DNA of 64,000 nt from Trichobilharzia szidati. Lineage: Eukaryota > Platyhelminthes > Trematoda > Strigeidida > Schistosomatidae. The stretch lies in NCBI GenBank assembly GCA_944472155.2, contig OX235273.1, positions 80,284,793-80,348,792 of the forward strand, given 5' to 3'. This document shows positions 1 to 11,205 of the stretch, piece by piece. The notes under the pieces were generated by a model. That model was not told the origin of the DNA and did not search any database. It saw only the letters and a program-made list of their open reading frames with translations. The number at the start of each line of letters is the position of its first letter. Positions within the stretch are counted from its first letter, which is position 1. The position numbers and the translations under genes are program-made.

Positions 1-96
1 GTCGTATAAATTTTAGTAATTTGTTGGATTGGATCTTTTCTCACTAAGAGATTGCATATTGAAAAGTACCAACATAATGATAGTTACTTCTCTTTG

Positions 97-570
97 ATTG
101 GACACTAGTAACTAGTGTGATGTGTCTAGTCCTCTCTTCGGTGCAAACTGAATTCTATCCGTCAGGTATTTGCAATGTGGCCACCATTCTAGGTAGCTCG
201 CCATCACTGTGCAAATTGATTTGATGATATTTGATAGTTGGAGGCAATCGACAGGAAGCATTGGACCTAGGTTTCGTGCTAGTTGGCACTCATCAGCAAG
301 GCGTATCTGCACCAAAAAAGGACTAGACACGTCACACTAGTTACTAGTGTCCAATCAAAATACCCGCTACAGTCCTACAGGAGGTCAATCGCGAGCCCGA
401 ATAGCTCAGTAGTAACGTCTCTGACTGCAGATCTCACTGGGTGACGTGGGTTCGAATCTCAGGAGGGACATGAGTTCCTTCAAGGCTGCAGATACACTTT
501 GCTCACTGGTGAGTGCCAACTAGAACGAAACTTAGGTCCAGGGTTTCCTGCCGATTGCCTCCAACTATCA
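97..570. mobile_element. Fold-back hammerhead SINE (CCTAGG family), with target-site duplication
   Basis: 97-313 is a copy on the minus strand, and 314-570 continues on the plus strand. The arms share the 36-38 nt end around ACTAGTAACTAGTGT (about 103-135 against 321-355). The plus half has a tRNA-like head (A-box region near AATAGCTCAGTAG, B box GGTTCGAATC). The whole is bracketed by GATAGTTACTTCTCTTTG at 79-96 and a copy with one mismatch at 571-588. Confidence 0.8.
258..302 (-). ncRNA. Hammerhead ribozyme, CCTAGG family, core intact
   Basis: Read on the minus strand: stem I GCCTTG, CTGATGA, stem II GTGC-CAACTA-GCAC, GAAA, stem III CCTAGG, cleavage triplet end TC, stem I return CAATGC (one mismatch). 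All invariant core bases are present. The stem III region ACCTAGGT is a perfect palindrome. Confidence 0.8.
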
Positions 571-575
571 GATAG

Positions 576-919
576 TTACGTCTCTTTGTAAACAATAGCC
601 TTGTGAAACGCTTCATCATGAACTCTGTCTGTTAATACAAACTCAACAAATATATTATCCTAAACTCTTCAATGATGGTTTTCACGTGAAATAAGCATAC
701 AGTACAGTATCATTTAACTAACATGCCTTACCTTAATGCAACGCGCGAATAGCTTCAGTATTGTAAATACATACATCATTTCGCCTGTCTTCAGTTTGCT
801 ATCAAGTTGCACGTTAACTCAATATTCGAGGATACAGTGTGCTGGTAAAACGATGACACAATTCTCTTAAATTTCTTTTGCATTACTATCAAAATGAATC
901 CTTGCATATTACGATTATT
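576..919. other. No feature seen
   Basis: AT-rich unique-looking sequence downstream of the MATE gene. No exon, repeat or RNA gene recognised. Confidence 0.5.
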
Positions 920-1232
920 ATTAAAATTCTTATTTAGTTCCGAGTGGAGAATATGGCTTCAGCAGCGCATCTTCATTTCACTCAGTTTTAGCTGACCCCA
1001 AGTTGTCAATAATCCTCCGTTTCCACCTTACACGGTCTCTTTCATGTAAACCTCAGAACCACACCTAGCTAATCGTTTCCCATTAGGGTTCAACTCGAAG
1101 TGCTTGACGTGTGGTGTTACTCAACAGCCTCTTCGACGTATACCCAGTTTACGTCTATTTTCTTCTGCATATTTGTTAGTTGATAGGTTCTTGGTTGGTT
1201 TGTTGACGGAGTTTCTTGTTTCTTACCCAGTA
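920..1232 (-). mobile_element. RTE-type LINE, 3' part, interrupted by a PLE
   Basis: On the minus strand this matches the tail and last coding part of the other RTE copies here (for example 45648-46706), with the degraded tail near 935-955. The rest of the same element continues at 2545-2830, so the PLE between them inserted into it. Confidence 0.7.
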
Positions 1233-2544
1233 CTTCCAATTCAAAGGCCAAATATATGAACAAGTCAAAGGAACACCCATGGGATAGCCAATATCAGGTT
1301 TGATTGCAGAAGCAGGGATGCAAAGGCACGAAAACATTATCCTACCGAAGATCAAACCCAAGATTTGGATACGCTACGTAGACGACACATTTGTAATTAT
1401 CAAAAGAAACGAGTTAGATAAAGCTCACAACCTGATAAACAACGTCTTCAACGACATCAAATTCACAAGAGAAGAGGAATAAAAGAACGAAATCCCATTT
1501 TTGGATGTCTTAGTCAGGCGTACAACTACAGGGAAATTAGAAACTCAAGTTTATAGAAAATCAACTCACACAGACCAAATCCTGAATTACAACAGCAACA
1601 ATCCAATAGCACACAAGAGGAATTGCATACAAACACTATTCAAGAGGGCCAGTCAGGACTCATTGCAGTAATCCCACCTTAAGCAAAATTGAAGAAAAAT
1701 ATCTCATGGACGTCTTCCAAAAAAATCGATATCCACGGAATTTCATCAAAAGACATATACCCGAAGCCAACCTATCAAACCAAAAGACCCCAAGGAAAGC
1801 ACAAAGAAAGTCACTCTGACATATATAAAGGATATATCAGAAACCACTGCCAGACTCGTCAAACCTTTAAGAATTGATGTCGCACACAAACCAACAAAAT
1901 CACTTCACTCAGCTGGCTTTGTGTCAACCAAAAGACTCAACAGAGAAAGAAGATAAAAACCAACATCATCTACAAAATAAGTTGTAACAACTGCGAAAAA
2001 CACTACATTGACCAAAGTGGATGTCCTCTTCGTCTTCGTATCCACGAACGTAAGCTAGCCGTCAAAAGACATGACATTCACTCCCTCATATCACTACATA
2101 CAGACAACCACGGGCATCAATTCGATTGGGACAATGTTCAAATATTAGACAGAGGAAACAACAAAAATGCTAGAGAATTTTTAGAAGCTTGGCATTCCAG
2201 TGAATCATCAATCAATAGACACATAGAGATAGACAAAATTTATCAACCGATAAGAAAGAAACCTCACACACAAAGGGTCAAAGTTCAAGTCAAAGAAACA
2301 ATCAGTTCCAATACAAGTAGCCTAGAAGGTGTGAAAACGCACAAAAACAACCAATCACGTCCAAGGTCACCGGGAGAGATGATTAATAAACTCGTAGAGA
2401 AATCTAAAAGCTCACTTCAAATTATGGTATGAGCTGAAGATGTCGCCTAGTAGGGCGAAATGAAAGCTTCGCAAACTGACTATCCAGCTAGCTCAGAGAA
2501 CACAACCACATCAAAATCATCCACCTGAACTACAAATCTTCTCC
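1233..2544 (+). mobile_element. Penelope-like element fragment (RT end plus GIY-YIG), broken
   Basis: Codes for the RT palm end IWIRYVDDTFVIIKRNE, then IPFLDVLVRR and a GIY-YIG-type domain containing CNNCEKHYIDQSG and REFLEAW. Several stops and a frameshift break it (stop near 1480), and the usual YIGQSGR is YIDQSGC. The tail near 2433-2475 resembles the hammerhead-like tail of 5205-6608 but is decayed. Confidence 0.85.
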
Positions 2545-2830
2545 ATCGTATCTAATGCTTGTTGTTTTTGGTTGAGTATCTGCATCATCTCTGTCTTGTC
2601 TTTGTTCACTTGTAGTCCCTTTCTTGGCTTCGTCTTGTTCGTTTTCGCCTGTAAGTCTTTGAGTATATGCGACATTAGACATAAATTTTTCGTGAAGTTC
2701 AGATCTTCTACAGTCGTTTTGTCTTCTTTATATATAGTACCTACGATTCAACTTTCAACGTCAAATATATATATTTTATGGTGCTACTTTCTTTGCAAAG
2801 ATCACAAGTCTTTTATTATTTGGGTACAAG
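2545..2830 (-). mobile_element. RTE LINE, upstream part of the element split by the PLE
   Basis: Same sequence type as 46370-46540 (antisense of the RT palm region). It continues the copy at 920-1232. Confidence 0.65.
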
Positions 2831-3239
2831 TGGTTATATTACTGATATGACAGTTGCCATCTCATGAATAAGAGGAACCTCTACCTTCACAACACAATTT
2901 ACAACACTGTACACAGAAGAGATGTTGAGGACACTGATGATGACATTGCATTTCACTACATAGTGCAACAACAGAAATAATAGTTAAACTTAAGAATTTT
3001 CGTTTCTAATGAGATACTCAAGATTTTTGTAGGAATAGTGAAATATATCACTGTTTAAATCTTCAGCACCCTCTAATGGCTACAGAAACTTCATTTATAT
3101 GAACTAATTCAATTAGTGTAGTTATTACATGAATACGGATTTCTTTTACGGATGGAATTAACTGTTAAAAACTACTTTTTTTCATATGAACTGTGGTCAA
3201 GATTTGACAGAATAGTTCTAAAATAATTGGGCACCGAGG
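2831..3239. other. No feature seen
   Basis: AT-rich sequence without recognised genes or repeats. Confidence 0.45.
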
Positions 3240-3690
3240 GAAAAGTAGACATTTGTAAAAATTATATTTGTAAAATCTCAGCGAAATTGAAATAAAGTAA
3301 TTCCAAAGTTTCCTGCGTTCGGCAAACTGGTTCGAACTTCTTCAGTGAAACTAATCGAAATTAAAATCACTAAAATTCTGATGAAAAGTACACTCTGTTT
3401 AAAGTGTTTAACAGAAGCAGACTAATAATATTTGTAAGTGTGAGGTCAAATTTTGATCACAGCTCTTACATTTTTGTTTATTATTTTTTGATGACTGTTT
3501 CATGACTCGTATGATTGGACAAAGACTTTAAAAACAAGAGGTGTCCATTTTATCAACAAACCTTTGTTATTTTAATTTGGATTAATTTCACTGAAGAAGT
3601 TCGTACCAGTTTGCCAAACGAAACGATGAAATTGCTTTATTACAATTTCGCTGAGATTTTATAAATTTAATTTTTACAAGCTACTTATTT
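3240..3690. repeat. Inverted repeat of about 95 bp arms
   Basis: The left arm (about 3262-3360) and right arm (about 3585-3685) are imperfect reverse complements, sharing AATCTCAGCGAAATTG and ACTTCTTCAGTGAAA. The spacer is about 220 bp. The right arm reads CTGAAGA...AAACGAAACG, faintly like the PLE tails in this window. Confidence 0.7.
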
Positions 3691-4202
3691 GTTTGAAGAA
3701 TATGATTGAGTAACTTTACTTTTCATTTTAATAATCCTTCATAGATTCTAAGGGTTTATTTATACGTATTCAAACAAGCACCCTTGAGCAATGGTAAAAT
3801 ATACTTCAAACTTAACTTCTTAGCGTTTCCAAACTCTGTTCTATGGATAGATTAACAGGTATGAAGTCTCTGTAACAAACGATAATCAGAACCACTTGTG
3901 TATTTAAGACTGCAAACCAATGTTATCCACTGCAAATGTCAGCGATATCCCCACACAGAGTAGTGTTCGATCATGAGAAATCTCCAATTGAAAACTCACT
4001 GCCTTCAAGTATTGTATATTTAAGTCATCTGATAAGTAATTGATCATAAGTTTCAACAATAAATTCTAGAAAAATTGGTGAGTAACAAAGTTTACATTTG
4101 TAACTTTGGCTATTACATCATGATTATCGCCATAATTCTTCCACACACATATCTTAATATCATGAGCTGACATCAGTTAGAGAACCAATGGAAAACCTGG
4201 GA

Positions 4203-4251
4203 GTACTGGACAGCTGTTTCGTCCACATAGTTTGGGACTCTTCATCAGTAC
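4203..4251 (-). ncRNA. Hammerhead ribozyme, CAGCTG family, C3 mutated
   Basis: Minus strand: GTACTG, ATGAAGA (family CTGAAGA), GTCC-loop-GGAC with a 3-nt longer loop, GAAA, CAGCTG, TC, CAGTAC. Stem I is perfect, but C3 is A, which should block activity. Confidence 0.72.
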
Positions 4252-4508
4252 GCACCCACTGGGACTCGAATCCAGGACCTTCTGGTTACAAGGTGAGCTC
4301 GTAGACCATTGAGCCACTGGGACCCGATCCAATGGTCCTTGAAGATGAGGCAGTAACTCATCGAAGAAGACATTGCGAAATGGTCGCGCTATGTCGTGGA
4401 TTGGCAGAAATTAGAATTCAAGGACCATTGAATTGAGTCCCAGTGGCTCAATGGTCTACGAGCTCGCCTTGTAACCAGAAGGTACTGGATTCAAACCCCG
4501 GTGAGTAC

Positions 4509-4557
4509 GTACTGATGAAGAGTCCAAAACTAGCCTGACGAAACAGCTGTCCAGTAC
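4509..4557 (+). ncRNA. Hammerhead ribozyme, CAGCTG family, C3 mutated, stem II damaged
   Basis: GTACTG, ATGAAGA, degraded stem II, GAAA, CAGCTG, TC, CAGTAC. It carries the same C3-to-A change as its partner in the other arm. Confidence 0.68.
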
Positions 4558-4654
4558 TCCTTGCAGGTTTTCCAATGGTTGTCTAACTGATGTCAGCTCA
4601 TGATGAAATCCTCCATGCAATCAAGCAAAATCCCTACAAAACCAGTACTTGAAA

Positions 4655-5191
4655 ATATATTAATATATTAACTAAATTAACTGCTGACAAAATGTGTAAA
4701 CTTTTTAGAAAAACTTCGATTAATTTTATTATTATAGACATTTATTTGTGTAAACATTCAGTGCATGGTATATTATGTAATGTGTAATAGTAATGATAGA
4801 TATGTACTGCAGGGAATGTTTATATACACAAATAAACAACTTTACATTCAAGATTCAGTATCATAAGCATTATTAATATTATTACAAGTGAATAATCTGA
4901 ATTGTAATTTTTAATAAAAATTACAGGTCGATATGAAGCATATTCTTAGAGATAAACAAAACTCAAACTTGTCTGAATAAATTCTGATTGTTCGAGAAAG
5001 TATTTGTATTACTGTATACATAAACAAACTGTATGCCCTTGTGTAAATGCAATTTGTTGTATGAATTCACAAAGTACAAAATCTTCAGCAAAACAAAACA
5101 AAATGTTCTTAACCCCCATTTTTTTCTCTCGATTATTCTATATGTAATAACGGATGATTTGAATACTCTTACTGATGTTTGTTACGGTAAC
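4655..5191. other. No feature seen
   Basis: Very AT-rich sequence. Open frames here have no recognisable motifs. Confidence 0.45.
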
Positions 5192-5239
5192 ACAAAATCA
5201 GATTTGCAATTAATAGTGTTCTCTGAGCTGGTTGGTTTA

Positions 5240-5285
5240 ATTGCAGAGCTTTCGTCGTCCTTCCGGACAACATCTTCAGTGCAAT
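5240..5285 (-). ncRNA. Hammerhead-like motif in PLE tail
   Basis: Minus strand: ATTGCA, CTGAAGA, T, GTTGTCC-GGAA-GGACGAC, GAAA, GC, TC, TGCAAT. Stem I is 6 of 6 and stem II 7 pairs (one G-U). One extra T precedes stem II, and stem III is minimal. Hammerheads in PLEs are established; this fold is my reading. Confidence 0.55.
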
Positions 5286-6491
5286 ATTTAGCATAAAGTA
5301 AAAATGATTTAAACTTCTTCATGAGTGATATAATTGCGTCTCGGTAACCATCTTTACATATGTATTGACCATTTTCTATTGACTTGGATTTTAAACATTC
5401 TGGTCACCTGATTCACTTTTTATTAGTTGGTATATTTCGTCTATATTAACGTGTTTGTTAATTGCATTTTCGTTTGAGTACCAGGCTTCTAGGAATTCCC
5501 TGGCACTTTTGGTGTTTCCTCTGTCTAAGATTTTGACATTATCTCAATCAAATTGATGACCATAATTGTCTATATGCATTGATACTAAAGAATACATATC
5601 GTGTCTTTTCACGGCTGATTTGTGTTCTTGGATTCGATTTGGAAGGGGACGCCCACTTTGGCCGATGTAATGCTTGTTACAGTTCATACAATTTATTTTG
5701 TAAATGGTATTAATTTTATCCCCTTTTTCTGTTGGATCTTTTGGTTTGCATAATATCGAATTAAGCTATTTGACTGGCTTGTGTGCTATATCTATATCTA
5801 ACGGTTTCAGTATTCTAGCTGTTATTTCAGAGATATTCCTCATGTATGGTAGAATGAATTTTCTTGTGGTCTTTGATGATGGTTCTTTGTTGGTGTTTTG
5901 ATTTGACTTTAAACACTTTTTGATGAAATTTTGTGGATAATCATTCTTTTTGAAGACCGTTTGTAGGTACTTTTCTTCCATTCTTTTCAGCTCTGGAGTG
6001 CTACAATGTGTTCGAACTCTTTTAAACAATGTCTGCCCACAGTTTCGTTTGTGATGGATTATTGCTATTACAGTCGAGTATTTGATCTGTGTGCGTTGAT
6101 TTTACAAAATAAATTGTATGAACTGTAACAAGCATTACATCGGCCAAAGTGGGCGTCCCCTTCCAAATCGAATCCAAGAACACAAATCAGCCGTGAAAAG
6201 ACACGATATGTATTCTTTAGTATCAATGCATATAGACAATTATGGTCATCAATTTGATTGAGATAATGTCAAAATCTTAGACAGAGGAAACACCAAAAGT
6301 GCCAGGGAATTCCTAGAAGCCTGGTACTCAAACGAAAATGCAATTAACAAACACGTTAATATAGACGAAATATACCAGAATGTTTAAAATCCAAGTCAAT
6401 AGAAAATGGTCAATACATATGTAAAGATGGTTACCGAGACGCAGTTATATCACTCATGAAGAAATTTAAATCATTTCACTTTATGCTAAAT

Positions 6492-6537
6492 ATTGCGCTG
6501 AAGATGTTGTCCGGAAGGACGACGAAAGCTCTGCAAC
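6492..6537 (+). ncRNA. Hammerhead-like motif in PLE tail, second arm
   Basis: ATTGCG, CTGAAGA, T, GTTGTCC-GGAA-GGACGAC, GAAA, GC, TC, TGCAAC. Same design as 5240-5285, with a weaker stem I. Confidence 0.5.
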
Positions 6538-6621
6538 TAAACCAACCAGCTCAGAGAACACTACTAATTGCAAATCATCCAGCTGAGCTACAAATCTTCT
6601 CTATTATTACAAAATCAGATT

Positions 6622-7164
6622 AACTGGGTTCATAAGTTGTTTTCATTATCAACCTACAATAATGTCCATTACACAACCTTGTAACCACCTAGACGATAGG
6701 TGACTAGCTTATGGAGATCATCAGTGTATACTGCTAAGCCGCATTCCCATTGAATAGCATCTTATTGTTGTTTCGCTCGAAGAGTTAACCAAAGTACGGA
6801 GTTTTCGTCACGGGAAACGATGACTTTTTAAATTATCTCTTCTTAGATTTCATTAGTCACACTAAAGAAGGCATGCATATGTCTAAGACCGCCGCATTTT
6901 CAAAGCATATGAAGGAATCCTAACAATGCTGTAAAATTTTGGGAGAATATTTTACTTTAAACGGACAGATGTAATCAAAATTGGTAACTCCTTGTTTTCC
7001 TAAATTATAAAACGGATTTAGATCCATTGGCTGTCTAAAGACCCACTAAAAATGTACCCGAGCCTTGATTTTATCTCTAATGATGAGTGGAAACATGAAT
7101 AGATTCACAAAAGAACAAGTTACTAAGTCTCTGAAAGTCCCGCTGAATTTTTTAACACCCACTG
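6622..7164. other. No feature seen
   Basis: No exon, repeat or RNA gene recognised. Confidence 0.4.
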
Positions 7165-9100
7165 ATTTATAATAATAATTTGCTTTATTCCAGAAACAGT
7201 ACTAGTGGTACAGTGTGGAATTTTCAGCACATATCTACAATATTTGCATCTAATTTTATCAAACATTTAAAAGGAGTATTTCAAAAAATAAATATTAAGA
7301 CAACAACAACAAAAAAACAACACAAAAAACACAAAAATAATTTTTGTTCTAAATGCGAAAATATACCAAAAAGTAGAAAGGAAAATAAACAGCATATACT
7401 AATATCTCAGTATTGGGTAGTGGAAGCTATGATGTGATTATGCATGGTGACAGTAAAGCTATAGTCATACAAGAAGTTATGAAGTGACATTTAAGAATGT
7501 TTATCGCCAAGAAGATCAGTTAATTTGGTTGAAACAACACTAAACAATCATAAAATAACATTTCAGGGTTGTTATTTTGTTTTTTATTGTCAGGTCTGAT
7601 GCAGTGTTTGTAGTGGTAATGTGAGTAATCCTGCATATAACAAAATTTTAAGATGGTGATAACGGCGTTCACAACCAATGATTGTCAGTTAATATTGCCG
7701 AACAAAAGAAAAAAACAACAACCACAAAACTAATAATTACATGATGGTTAATGATAGGACAATTTTGTAATACTCATAGTGCTAATATAGTCGGAACCAG
7801 TAGATACACAAAAGAAGGAATACAGTAAAGTACAAAAAGTAAGCCAATGTTAATAATTTAGGTAGTTAAGTATGTTTAAGAAGGAGTTCTCTATAGAATA
7901 CAGAATAAGAGAGAAATAACAGAGCCTAAAATTATGCTATTTACAACAAAGCAAGTCATAGGTTTCGCGCTTAACATTGTCTCTGTCACATAGAACACGA
8001 GCCAAATATGGTATCGTTGAGTTCCTGTACTTGGTTATACGAGCATAGATTATTTTATACTGATTTCTGGTTTTACTTGATGAGATACAAGGCGAGAGTT
8101 GGGAATAGAGGGGGTGTTGGGGGTCGGAGAGTATGGTTTTAGACCATTTATCACATGTATTCAGATGCCTTTCAACTGATGTAGTGATGAGCTGACTGAG
8201 TTTTACACCACTAGTCCTACTAATTACCTTCAACATCCTTCTCAGGATGGTATAATCCTTTTTCAGTAGCCCAGGAAAGATTAACGGGGAGCAGTAAAGT
8301 AGAATAGGTAAGATACAAGAGTTGACAAATTGTGAAAGTAGAGGTTGGGTGATTCCAGACTGTCTAAGTGTCTTAATATAGTAGGTTAGACAGAACATCT
8401 TCTTAGAAATTGTTAGGATATGAGATGTCCAGTTAAGGTCGGAAGACAGAACTAGACCGAGGTATTTTGCATCAGACTTAATTTCAATTTTAGTCCCCCC
8501 AATGCAACAGTCTTCATGAGAACTTACTAGTGTTTGTAGATCTCGTTTATGCCTAAGGGAGAAGTCAGTAGTCTGGCATTTTGAGTGATTCAGCATGAGG
8601 CCATTAAGTATAGACCACTGACTGATGTCCGACAGGAAGCTATTTAATTTGAGACAGTCTGACTGAGACTTAATGGGAAACGATACAGACAGGTCATCTG
8701 CATATTTGACGATGTTGATTTCGTCCGAAAGAGGTAAGTCGTGTAAGAAGAAGGAAAAGAGAAACGGAGAGAGAACAGCACCCTGAGGAATTCCAGCTTC
8801 AGTAAGCAGAGGAGAGGAAGATACACCATTATGTACCGTGTACTGCAGCGTATTAGAGAAGTAAGAGTGTATCCAGTTGATAGCCCAGGGCTCAGTTTGT
8901 GTAAGGCTAAGCTTGTTTAACAATAGGCCTCTAGGTACAGAGTCGAAAGCAGATGTATGATCAAGGAAGGTACAACTGACATACTTGGCCCCTTTGTCTA
9001 AGGAGGATACAATGTTGTGATGAAACACAGCAGCAGCGTCCAAAGTACTTCTACCCTGTTTGTAAGCAAACTGCTTTATTCCGAGGAAAGATGAGTAAGT
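7165..9100 (-). mobile_element. CR1-like non-LTR LINE, 5' truncated
   Basis: The 3' end is at about 7165 (minus-strand tail GGAATAAAGCAAATTATTAT). The coding part runs 9110 to 7937, and the 3' UTR is about 770 nt. The end of the element near 9100 cuts the reverse transcriptase before its palm, with a decayed PLE next to it. Confidence 0.88.
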
Positions 9101-9110
9101 TAATGTCTAC
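7937..9110 (-). pseudogene. CR1-like reverse transcriptase, C-terminal two thirds, frame open
   Basis: Open for about 390 codons. RT blocks in order: FAYKQGRSTLDAA, FLDHTSAFDSVPR, GIPQGAVLSPFLFSFFLHDL, the catalytic KYADDLSVSF, LNHSKCQT, KYLGLVLSSDLNW, then the CR1-type SCILPILLYCSPLIFPGLL tail. The catalytic YADD is intact, but the endonuclease and N-terminal RT are missing, so the copy cannot act alone. It lies downstream of the MATE gene's stop. Confidence 0.88.
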
Positions 9111-9114
9111 AGGA

Positions 9115-11205
9115 TGTCTTACATGTAAGCCTACATAAAAATGCATGCTAATTCGAAAAAAGACAAAAGAAGCAAAAAAGGGAATTGAAGAACTCACTTT
9201 ATCCATAACTATCAAAAGACATCGTTCCACTAGATATATCTATGTTCACAGTTTATCTAATGTTTTCGTGTCAAAAGAACAAGAAGAAGTTCTGTGAATG
9301 GGTCTCAAGTTCTGTGATCCCAAGGAAAACGTAAACCAAATTGATATCGAATGCCAATTTGAAAATCTTTATGATGAATTTATGGAGCTATATGCTGCGT
9401 TATGTGACAGTGAAAGCTGGTTAAAAACAAAGATGGGTGACACTGCCCATCAATTTCGAATCAAGCTGACCAATGAAAAGTAGCATATTACCAAAGAACA
9501 TTGGAGATATTTACGTAAGATCCAAAAAAATTTGTAATTTTACAATCTGATAAAGGATAGAGTGTGATACTGAAGAATAAGATAGATTATATCAACAAAA
9601 TGCATCAAATTCTCTCTGATGAATACAAATTCAAAATAGATAATCAAGCAAAAGTTCAAACATTGTCGAGCGAAGGAAACGTTATGCAGCATCAACGGCA
9701 ACTCTTCAAAAAGAAATACACTGATGAAAATACATATAGGAATATCAAACCGATTGAGTCACAAATCCCAAAATTATATGGGCGTGTTAAAATACACAAA
9801 CCAGGAGCGCTGTTGAGACCTACACTCTCAGTGATAAATTCACCATACCACAAATTAGCACAGTGGCTGTGTGAATTATGACAGCCGTTGAGAAAACGTT
9901 TTTGATCGCATATATATTTTCTGATTCATTTCAATTTGTCAGACGAATTATTGATTTCATTGTACCTGATAATCATCTGGTCTGTTTCGATTTTACCTCT
10001 CTCTTCACAAATGTGCCAGTCGTTGAGACTATTGACTTAATATGCAGAGAAGCTGAAGACATACCCATTCCAACATTGGAATTGAGGAGATTGTTACTTT
10101 TCTGTACTGAAAATGTCTCATTCCAATTCGATGAGCGTCTATTCAGTCAAATTGATGCTGTCGCAATGAGAAGTCCCTCGGAACCATCTTTCCCAGATTT
10201 ATTTTTGTCAGGTCTAGAAGCCAGTATTTTGCAGCAACATATACAACAAATGGACGTATACCTAAGAGATGTTGATGACAATGTTATTGTCTGCGAATGC
10301 AGATCAAAAGCTGAAGACATGTTGATAAAATTCAACTCATGCCATCCGAATCTCAACTTCACAACGCAACACATTGAAAATGTTACTATCGAATTCTAAA
10401 CGTTTCTCTAGTGAAAATGACTGATGCCTCAATCGAAAGTTCTGTATTTAGAAGGTCTTCATGGACAGGACAGTACATACATTTGAAGAGCTTTGTTCCA
10501 ATCCAGTATAAAAGGAACTTAGTCAGAACACTCACTGTTCGATTGGTCACTGAAAATTTGTTCGGCCAGTACGATCGAGCATGAAATAAAGTCTGTGAAG
10601 GATATTTTATCTAAGAATGGATATCCTGACAAGTTGATGAATAAACACTCTGAAGAGATGAGCCCCTGCGAAACTGTGCAAAGGGCTCCGAATAAATCTG
10701 TGTATATGAATTCGCCACTCAAAGTAGATGACGTACAAGAGGTAGTCAGACGAATACTCGATAAAGCTATCAAGAGAACTTGTTATGCTGCAAAACTTGT
10801 CTTCCTTAACACCTACGAGCGAGTGTTTCAACAATCTGGGAAAGACCAGTCAACAATCCTCGACACTCCATAAACTGCTGAGTATATCAATTTGAGTGAG
10901 TTTGTGGAAGCAAATATATAGGTGGTGCAGAAAGGCGATTGTCTCCTCGCATGATGGATCATCTTCCAAGTGGGGTTGAAAACAGCTGAATTCAAAGTGT
11001 CGAAAAGCTGAATAACAAAGCATGTTGTAGACTATGGACATGATATCGATGCTGTCAAGTCAATCACTATTGTGTGCAGACAAAGGAACAGGAAGACGCT
11101 TTCAGTTGCAGAGGCTTGTGCAATTCGAGTTTATAAACCAGGTCTCTATGTACGAAAGGAGATGGTCATCACTCTGAATCTGCCATGATAATACGTTTCA
11201 CTTAT
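9115..11205 (+). mobile_element. Long decayed Penelope-like element, second family
   Basis: Pieces in several frames: LGLKFCDP-like start (MGLKFCDPKENVNQ, 9298), LYGRVKIHKPGALLRPTLSV (about 9774), VCFDFTSLFTNVPV (about 9980), RDVDDNVIVCECRS (YVDD-like, about 10265), the FLNTYERVF region (about 10800), and an end SVAEACAIRVYKPGLYV near 11110. Stops and frameshifts throughout. It is the only PLE here that keeps traces of most of its RT. Confidence 0.82.

Larger units (their letters stand above)
4161..4654. mobile_element. Fold-back hammerhead SINE (CAGCTG family), two full arms
   Basis: The left arm (4161-4335) is on the minus strand and the right arm (about 4425-4654) on the plus strand. Each holds a tRNA-like head (A box in AGTGGCTCAATGGTCTACGA, B box near GGATTCAAACC) and a hammerhead. 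Flanked by ATATCTTAATAT (4149-4160) and ATATATTAATAT (4655-4666), a target-site duplication with one mismatch. Confidence 0.82.
5205..6608. mobile_element. Fold-back Penelope-like element with perfect 13-nt duplication
   Basis: 5205-6085 is a minus-strand PLE 3' half and 6086-6608 a plus-strand one. Both code for the GIY-YIG region (CNKHYIGQSGR-like, then HQFD and REFLEAWYSN). ACAAAATCAGATT flanks the unit at 5192-5204 and 6609-6621, so it inserted as one piece. Each arm ends in a hammerhead-like tail. Confidence 0.85.

Noticed and set aside
97..361. DNA transposon with terminal inverted repeats (MITE)
   Set aside because: The 40-nt inverted ends are the mirrored tails of two SINE units; the duplication is long and lies further out, and no transposase-type ends are seen.
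397..470. tRNA gene
   Set aside because: A-box and B-box-like bases are present, but no cloverleaf with a sound acceptor stem, and the same sequence heads a repeated SINE.
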